Below, one piece after another: positions 58,985-64,000 of a stretch of 64,000 nt of DNA (position 1 is its first letter; each line of letters opens with the position of its first letter). The stretch comes from Actinoplanes subtropicus (GTDB lineage Bacteria; Actinomycetota; Actinomycetes; Mycobacteriales; Micromonosporaceae). Under the pieces are notes generated by a model. It saw only the letters and a list, made by a program, of their open reading frames with translations. It searched no databases and was not told where the DNA came from. Made by a program: the position numbers and the translations under genes. The DNA is taken from assembly GCF_000721705.1 (NCBI RefSeq), contig NZ_JOJL01000021.1:186001-250000 (forward strand). Reading direction: 5' to 3'.

Positions 58985-60066
58985 GCGGCACCTGTCTGCG
59001 GGCCCGCGCCGACCGGCTGGGCGCCGTTCGGCGAGGCGCCCTGGCGGGACGCCACCGACGGCATCGGGACGCTCTGCATGATCCGGGCGACGATGTGGTC
59101 GGCCGGGATGTCGTCGGCCAGCGCGTCGTAGCTGAGCACCAGCCGGTGGCGCAGGATGTCGGGCGCGATGTCCTGCAGGTCCTGCGGGAGCGCGTAGTCG
59201 CGGCCGCGGAGCAGGGCCAGGGCCCGGGTGGCCCGGACGATGCCGAGCGAGGCGCGAGGGCTGGCGCCGTACTGGATCAGCTGGGCCACGTCGGGCATGC
59301 CGTGCTGGGCCGGGGCGCGGGTGGCCAGCACCAGCCGGACCGTGTAGTCGACCAGCGCGTTGTGCACGAACACCTGGTCGGCCCGGCGCTGCAGGCCGAG
59401 CAGGTCCTCCGGGGTGAAGACCTGCTTGGGCTCGGGCGCGCTGACTCCCATCCGGTAGACGATCTCACGTTCCTCGGCGTCGGTCGGATACCCGACGAGG
59501 ATCTTCATGAGGAACCGGTCGCGCTGGGCCTCGGGGAGCGGGTAGACCCCCTCCTGCTCGATCGGGTTCTGCGTCGCCATCACCAGGAACGGGTCGGGCA
59601 CCTCGTGGGTCTGCCCGCCGATCGACACCTGGTGCTCGGCCATCACCTCGAGCAGGGCGGACTGCACCTTGGCCGGGGCCCGGTTGATCTCGTCGGCCAG
59701 CAGGAAGTTGACGAACACCGGGCCGAGCTCGACGTCGAACTTCTCCGACGTCTGCCGGTAGATGCGGGTGCCGACGATGTCGGCCGGCACCAGGTCGGGG
59801 GTGAACTGGACGCGCGAGAACGTGCCCCCGACGACCTTGGCCAGGGTCTCGACGGCCAAGGTCTTCGCGACGCCGGGGACGCCCTCAAGCAGGCAGTGGC
59901 CGCGGGCGAGCAGCGCCACGAACATCCGCTCGACCATCCTGTCCTGGCCGACGATGACGCGCTTCACCTCGAACATGGCCCGCTCGAGCTGGGTCGCGTC
60001 GTGTGCGGGAGGCACCGGGGCGCCCCCGGAACTCGGCTCGTTCTCGGGCGTGAGCGGCTGGGCCAC
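58966..60066 (-). CDS. moxR: MoxR-family AAA+ ATPase
   Basis: 366 aa from GTG 60066 (GGAGG 5 nt upstream; a longer frame to 60108 lacks support). Walker A is LLEGVPGVAKTLAVE, Walker B LADEINRAPAK, sensor 1 VMATQNPIEQEGVYPLPEAQ and arginine finger region AQRDRFLMK. First gene of the MoxR-DUF58-VWA operon, a chaperone system for membrane or periplasmic complexes. Confidence 0.93.
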   Translation of the reverse strand: MAQPLTPENEPSSGGAPVPPAHDATQLERAMFEVKRVIVGQDRMVERMFVALLARGHCLLEGVPGVAKTLAVETLAKVVGGTFSRVQFTPDLVPADIVGTRIYRQTSEKFDVELGPVFVNFLLADEINRAPAKVQSALLEVMAEHQVSIGGQTHEVPDPFLVMATQNPIEQEGVYPLPEAQRDRFLMKILVGYPTDAEEREIVYRMGVSAPEPKQVFTPEDLLGLQRRADQVFVHNALVDYTVRLVLATRAPAQHGMPDVAQLIQYGASPRASLGIVRATRALALLRGRDYALPQDLQDIAPDILRHRLVLSYDALADDIPADHIVARIMQSVPMPSVASRQGASPNGAQPVGAGPQTGAAWPGQH

Positions 60067-60264
60067 CGGTCCTCCACAGCGGTCGGCATGCAGGGCTATG
60101 ACGAACAAGACTTACACGACCCACCTGAAAGCGCGCTCGGTGTCCCCGCATTAACGCGCTGCCGGTGGCCACCGCCATGGTCCAGTCGTGTCGATCTTTC
60201 TGCGCGATACGCCGGAACGGGCACCCAAGGCGGGAGGATGCGCGTTCAGCCAGACCGTGTAACA

Positions 60265-60360
60265 TCGTCCCCGTCGCCGGGCGACTTCCCCCGTGGTCGC
60301 CCGGCGGCGACGCTTCAGGCGCCCCCTGTCCGCGAAAAGCGCGGACAGGGGGCGCTTTGC
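60265..60360 (+). ncRNA. Candidate small RNA with two hairpins
   Basis: Between the divergent MoxR and 68-aa genes, a plus-strand stretch folds as hairpin 1 (GTCGCCGGGCGAC/GTCGCCCGGCGGCGAC, C-rich loop TTCCCCCGTG) followed by a perfect 16-bp terminator (60319-60355). No plus-strand gene lies upstream, so the terminator implies a short independent RNA. The C-rich loop recalls actinobacterial 6C RNA but only one such loop is seen. TAACAT at 60259-60264 could be its -10. Confidence 0.45.
60319..60355 (+). terminator. Strong terminator hairpin
   Basis: Sixteen-base-pair perfect stem GCGCCCCCTGTCCGCG/CGCGGACAGGGGGCGC with loop AAAAG, then CTTTGCATAT. It is the best intrinsic terminator in the window and points along the plus strand. 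Confidence 0.8.
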
Positions 60361-60436
60361 ATATCTGCTCCGGGGGCCGAGCCCCCGGAAACCCCACGAG
60401 CGCGGGCTGGGCTGAGCGGGGAACTATCGTTGCTGG

Positions 60437-60643
60437 GTGGTTGAGGAGCTTGAACCCCGGTGTTCCGCCAAGGGGTGTCGTGCGGGCGCTGTGTGGGCGC
60501 TGCGGTGGAACAACCCGAAGCTGCACACTCCCGACTATCGCAAGACGTGGCTCGCGTGCGATGAGCACCGGGAATCCCTCGGGAGTTTTCTCGAGCTGCG
60601 GGGTTTCCTGCGCGAAGTGACGGCTTTCCCCGGGATCTCTTAG
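60437..60643 (+). CDS. Small Cys-containing conserved protein
   Basis: 68 aa, starting GTG. PRCSAKGC near residue 8 and LACDEH near residue 40 look like a small zinc-binding pair (C-x4-C, C-x2-H). WALRWNNPKLHTPDYRKTWL is the conserved middle. I know such proteins next to PH-domain genes in actinobacteria, but not their function. Confidence 0.7.
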   Translation: MVEELEPRCSAKGCRAGAVWALRWNNPKLHTPDYRKTWLACDEHRESLGSFLELRGFLREVTAFPGIS

Positions 60644-60652
60644 GCTTCACCT

Positions 60653-61159
60653 GTGACTCCGCCGCCGCATGTCGACGCTCTCACGCCCTGGCCCGCGACG
60701 GTCGCCTGGCGGCCGGTGTCGCCGAAGCTGATCACAGTGGAGCTGATCGCCCGGAGCATCGTGGTGCTGGTGCTGCTCGCCGGCCTCGGGGTGGGCTGGG
60801 CGCTCGCGCCGTACTGGCTGTGGCCGGCCGGGATGGCGCTGGTCGTCGTGTACGCGATCTGGCGGTCGATCGTCACGTTCCGGGCCGTGCGCGCCTGGGG
60901 CTACGCCGAGCGCGACCAGGACCTGCTGGTCAAGCACGGCCTGCTGATCCGGCGGCTGTCCATCGTCCCGTACGCGCGGATGCAGTTCGTCGACGTCACC
61001 GCGGGCCCGCTCGAACGCGCGTTCGGCCTGGCCACCGTGCAGCTGCACACCGCCGCGGCGGCCAGCGACGCCAAGGTGCCCGGCCTGCCGCCCGAGGAGG
61101 CGGCCCGGCTGCGCGACCGGCTCACCGCCCTCGGCGAGGACCGGGCCGAGGGCCTGTGA
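60653..61159 (+). CDS. PH-domain membrane protein (YdbS-like)
   Basis: 168 aa with two helices (ARSIVVLVLLAGLGVGWAL; YWLWPAGMALVVVYAIW) and a bacterial PH (DUF304/bPH_2) domain: RDQDLLVKHGLLIRRLSIVPYARMQFVDV (in part) and RAFGLATVQLHTAAA. Start GTG 60653; overlaps the next gene by GTGA. Pairs of such proteins are usually coupled as here. Confidence 0.85.
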   Translation: MTPPPHVDALTPWPATVAWRPVSPKLITVELIARSIVVLVLLAGLGVGWALAPYWLWPAGMALVVVYAIWRSIVTFRAVRAWGYAERDQDLLVKHGLLIRRLSIVPYARMQFVDVTAGPLERAFGLATVQLHTAAAASDAKVPGLPPEEAARLRDRLTALGEDRAEGL

Positions 61160-62541
61160 CCACCACCCCCGGGGACATCGGCGAGCCGAGACGGCGGCTG
61201 CATCCGCTCAGCCCGCTGCTGCACGGCGCCAAGAGCATCGCGGTGGTCGTCGCAGCACTGTCCTGGAACACCCTGCAGGAGGTCGGGCTCGGCCGGTTCG
61301 CGCTGGTCGTGACCGTGCTGGCGCTCGGCGTCGTGGTCCTCTCGGTGGTCAACTGGCTGACCACCGGCTACCACGTGGTCGGCCGCGAGCTGCGCATCTC
61401 CGACGGGCTGCTCTGGCGGCGCAACCGGGCCATCCCGCTGGAACGCCTGCAGGCCGTCGAGCTGCGCCGGCCCCTGCTCGCCCAGCTCACCGGGCTCGCC
61501 GAGCTGCGCCTCGAGGTGGTCGGCGGGCACAAGACCGAGGCGCCGCTGGCGTATCTGACGGTCCGGGACGCGGCCGCCCTCCGGGAGCGCCTGCTGGCGC
61601 TGGCCGGGCGTACGACCGGGACGGCGCAACCGGACGCCGGGCCGCGGGTCGCCCCGCCCACCCTGGAACAACCCCTGGTCCGCGTCTCGAACCGCGACCT
61701 GGTGACCAGCCAGCTGCTCACCCCGCAGGCGTTCTTCCTGCCGGTCGGCGTCGCGTTCGTGGTGATCCAGTTCGTGGTGGAGGCCGAGTGGACCTTCATC
61801 GGGATCGCCAGCACGTTCACCGCGATGGCCGGCGTGCTGCTGCACCCGGCCCGGCGGATCCTGCAGGACTGGGACTTCCGGCTGGCCCGCGACCCGGGCG
61901 GGCGGCTGGTGGTGCGCTTCGGGCTGCTGGAGACCCGCAGCCAGGTCGTGCCGCCGCACCGGGTGCAGTCGATCGGGCTGACCTGGCCGCTGCTCTGGCG
62001 CGCGCAGAAGTGGCTGCACCTGCGGCTGGACATCGCCGGGTACGCCGGGGAACACGGCTCGGACAGCAAGCAGTCGGACCGGCTGCTGCCGGTGGGCGAC
62101 TTCGGCACCGCCCGGGCGCTGGTCTGGGACGTGCTGCCGGGCGTCGACCTGACCACGCTGGCCACCTCGCCGCCGCCGGCCCGGGCCCGCTGGCTGCACC
62201 CGTTCGCGCTGCGCTACATGGGCGTGGGGCTCACCCCGGAGGTGTTCGTCTCCCGGTGGGGGCTGCTGACCCGGGAGATGACCCTGGTGCCCTACGCCCG
62301 GCTGCAGAGCGTACGGGTGGTGCAGGGGCCGGTGCAGCGGCTGCTCGGGCTGGCCACGGTGCACGCCGACACGGCCGGCGGCCGCTCCGGCGAGGCCCGC
62401 GATCGGGACCTCGCCGAGGCGTGGGCGCTGGCCGAGCAGCTCGCCGTCCGGGCCCGGCACGCTCGGCGGCCAGCCCCGCCGCCCGTGGCATCGGTACCGC
62501 CGCTCACGCCGGTCACGTGGCAGCGGCCTCACAGACCCTAA
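61156..62541 (+). CDS. Double PH-domain membrane protein (YdbT-like)
   Basis: 461 aa with several helices and two to three bPH_2 domains (VGRELRISDGLLWRRNRAIPL; LARDPGGRLVVRFGLLETRSQVVPP; RWGLLTREMTLVPYARLQSVRVV, each partial). The tail is basic and Pro-rich. It is translationally coupled to the YdbS-like gene; the pair is widespread in Gram-positives, with a suggested but unproven envelope role. Confidence 0.85.
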   Translation: MTTTPGDIGEPRRRLHPLSPLLHGAKSIAVVVAALSWNTLQEVGLGRFALVVTVLALGVVVLSVVNWLTTGYHVVGRELRISDGLLWRRNRAIPLERLQAVELRRPLLAQLTGLAELRLEVVGGHKTEAPLAYLTVRDAAALRERLLALAGRTTGTAQPDAGPRVAPPTLEQPLVRVSNRDLVTSQLLTPQAFFLPVGVAFVVIQFVVEAEWTFIGIASTFTAMAGVLLHPARRILQDWDFRLARDPGGRLVVRFGLLETRSQVVPPHRVQSIGLTWPLLWRAQKWLHLRLDIAGYAGEHGSDSKQSDRLLPVGDFGTARALVWDVLPGVDLTTLATSPPPARARWLHPFALRYMGVGLTPEVFVSRWGLLTREMTLVPYARLQSVRVVQGPVQRLLGLATVHADTAGGRSGEARDRDLAEAWALAEQLAVRARHARRPAPPPVASVPPLTPVTWQRPHRP

Positions 62542-62550
62542 GCTGCTTCC

Positions 62551-62940
62551 ATGGAGCTTCCGGAGTTCGCGCCCGGGCAGACCGCCCGGGTCGAGTTGAC
62601 CGTCACCGATGCCGACACCGCGCAGGCCATCGGCTCGGGCGACGTGCCGGTGCTGGCCACGCCGCGGGTGCTCGCGATCGCCGAGGCCGCCACCGTCGCC
62701 TGCACGGCCCGGCAGCTGCCCGGCGGCGTGACCACGGTCGGCACCCGGGCCGAGGTCGAGCACCGCGCGGCCACCCCGGTCGGCCGGCACGTGACCGCGC
62801 AGGCGACGCTCGCCAAAGTGGACGGCCGCAAGCTGATCTTCGACGTGGCCGTGAAGGACGGCGACACCCTGGTCGCCGAGGTACGCGTCGAGCGCGTCGT
62901 GCTCGACCGCCAGCGCTTCATCCAAAAAGCGGTGAGCTGA
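62551..62940 (+). CDS. Hotdog-fold thioesterase (FlK-like)
   Basis: 129 aa hotdog protein. Runs [39 protein letters not shown] and [19 protein letters not shown] ending resemble small acyl-CoA thioesterases of the fluoroacetyl-CoA thioesterase group, where Thr, Glu and His form the active site; all three residues have candidates here. The substrate is probably a short acyl-CoA. Confidence 0.82.
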   Translation: MELPEFAPGQTARVELTVTDADTAQAIGSGDVPVLATPRVLAIAEAATVACTARQLPGGVTTVGTRAEVEHRAATPVGRHVTAQATLAKVDGRKLIFDVAVKDGDTLVAEVRVERVVLDRQRFIQKAVS

Positions 62941-62987
62941 GCTTGCTGGCGTCGCCTTCGGCGCCGCGGGCGATCGCCCCTTTGGGG

Positions 62988-63056
62988 CTGATGAGGAGAG
63001 GCCGGTTTTCGGTACCGCAAACCCCGCGGTGCCGAAAACCGGCCTCTCCTCATCAG
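62988..63056. terminator. 69-bp bidirectional terminator palindrome
   Basis: Arms of 31 nt (62988-63018 and 63026-63056, core GAGAGGCCGGTTTTCGG) with one mismatch surround loop AAACCCC; an outer CGATCGCCCC/GGGGCGATCG pair extends it to 62971-63067. It separates the thioesterase gene from the convergent sugar-kinase gene. Confidence 0.85.
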
Positions 63057-64000
63057 CGGGGCGATCGCGGGCCGTTCCGATCAGGGCGCCCCAGCGGGCG
63101 ACCAGTTCGTCGTCGGTGGGCATCGCGGTGGCGCCGCCCGGGCGTTCGCAGACCAGGCCCGCGACGGCCAGGGCGAAGCGCACGTTGCGGTGCCAGCCGG
63201 CCAGGTCGGCCGGGAAGCCGTCGGCGAGCAGGCGGCGGATCAGCGCGCCCATCACCGAGTCGCCGGCGCCGGTCGCGTCGATCGCGGCCACGGCCGGGGC
63301 CGGCAGCATCTCGGCGCCGTCGGCCGCGGCGATGTAGGCGCCCTTCGAGCCGCAGGTGACCACCACCGCCTTGGCGCCCAGCTTGCGGATGTGTTCGGCG
63401 GCGGCCGCCGGCTCGGCGCCGTCGTAGAGGACGACCGCGTCGGCGGAGCTGAGCTTGACCAGGTCGGCGGTGGCGAAGAACTCCTCGACCAGGTCGCGCA
63501 GGTCGGCCACCGCCCGCGCGTCGGGCAGCAGGGTCGGGCGGGCGTTCGGGTCGAAGACCTTCAGCGGGCCGGGGATCTGCCAGGCCTCGCGGGCCGCCGC
63601 CCGGAACGGCTCGCGGAGCAGCGCGATCGAGCCCGCGTAGAGCACGTCCGCGCCGGCGATCGCGTCGCGGTCGAGGTCGGCCGGGGTGAGCAGGGCGTAC
63701 GACGGGGGCTCGCCGTAGAACGTGAAGGTCGGCTCGGCGCCCTCGAACGTGGTCACGGCCAGGGTCGTCGGCACCGAGACCCGCTGGACGCCGTCGAGGC
63801 CGACCCGGGCGTCGCGGAGGAACGCGGCCAGCCGATCGCCGAGGATGTCGTTGCTCAGCGAGCCGGCGTACCGCACGTCGCCGCCCAGCCGGCTGACCGC
63901 CACGCTGACGTTCAGCGGCGCGCCGCCGATCGCCTGCCGGTAGATCAGCTCGCCGTCGACCTCCGCCTCCAGCAGGTCGACCAGCGCCTCGCCGAGCACC
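63057..64000 (-). CDS. PfkB-family sugar kinase, cut by window edge
   Basis: Partial; the start lies just beyond 64000. The PfkB fold reads GEALVDLL, IGGAPLNVSVAVSRLGG, the substrate/ATP region VVTCGSKGAY and the catalytic signature AIDATGAGDSVMGALI with Asp. The pattern fits fructokinase-like enzymes. Reading on, there is no in-frame stop at the usual end (about 63060); the frame passes through the terminator palindrome and stays open to 60901 antisense to three genes, so I give only the kinase-domain limits. Confidence 0.82.

Noticed and set aside
60901..62950. Continuation of the kinase frame antisense to thioesterase and PH-domain genes as a giant fusion protein
   Set aside because: Residue pattern is an antisense shadow of three well-supported genes; only the lack of a stop is noteworthy.

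Overview
The base composition (very high GC, GTG/TTG starts, overlapping ATGA/GTGA gene junctions), the F420-type oxidoreductase, DUF3097, the Tat and lipoprotein signals and the FabG-FabI-ferrochelatase / MoxR-DUF58-VWA gene order all point to an actinomycete chromosome, most likely Micromonosporaceae (Actinoplanes/Micromonospora-like). No rRNA, tRNA, CRISPR array, integrase or intact insertion sequence was seen; this is chromosome with a few worn-out patches.

Layout. 1-7300 (minus strand): one long putative operon with a MurR/RpiR-type regulator followed by two complete sugar importers, a DasABC-like set and an NgcEFG-like set, both fitting chitin or cell-wall amino sugars. 7700-10806: divergent murD2 and murL, the alternative route to D-glutamate in peptidoglycan, with a cupin gene overlapping murL. 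10800-17450: a flavohaemoglobin-like reductase whose globin domain appears to lack its haem ligands, a luciferase-like oxidoreductase, two convergent GNAT acetyltransferases with a 10-bp tandem repeat between them, a 167-bp imperfect palindrome, a SpoU methyltransferase and a membrane-anchored CBM2-like protein. 17498-23624: a galactoside locus (GH42 beta-galactosidase, two permeases, binding protein) facing a LacI regulator, with two operators between them.

23625-28460 holds gene wreckage (TetR and DrrA fragments), a flavin monooxygenase, a LysR/EamA pair, a RibD-like reductase and a repeat-rich gene-free stretch. 28461-38100 holds mostly single genes: a membrane protein, an Ala-rich secreted protein, stomatin plus NfeD, a serine hydrolase, an EamA/MocR pair, DUF3097, Nudix and DUF1905. 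38211-42710: a secreted PQQ-type sugar dehydrogenase with FN3 domains, a SARP fragment, TetR/DUF4267 with clear operators, a methyltransferase and another Nudix protein. 42764-46699 encodes a 1311-residue protein joining a trypsin-like protease, a STAND ATPase and 13 WD40 repeats, a conflict or defence-type architecture. 46696-49607: two divergent MarR regulators, an L,D-transpeptidase and a hydrolase.

50197-60066 is the conserved actinobacterial block (HAD phosphatase, ferrochelatase, InhA-like FabI, FabG, then VWA, DUF58, MoxR), interrupted by a histidine kinase / response regulator pair, a lipase-like protein and two very small ORFs behind a structured leader. 60265-64000: a candidate small RNA, two PH-domain membrane proteins, a thioesterase and a PfkB sugar kinase that is cut by the window edge and has no in-frame stop where one is expected.

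Themes are uptake of oligosaccharides (amino sugars, beta-galactosides, secreted sugar oxidation) and cell-envelope metabolism (MurD2/MurL, L,D-transpeptidase, FabG/FabI). All calls are by eye from sequence; no database search was run.
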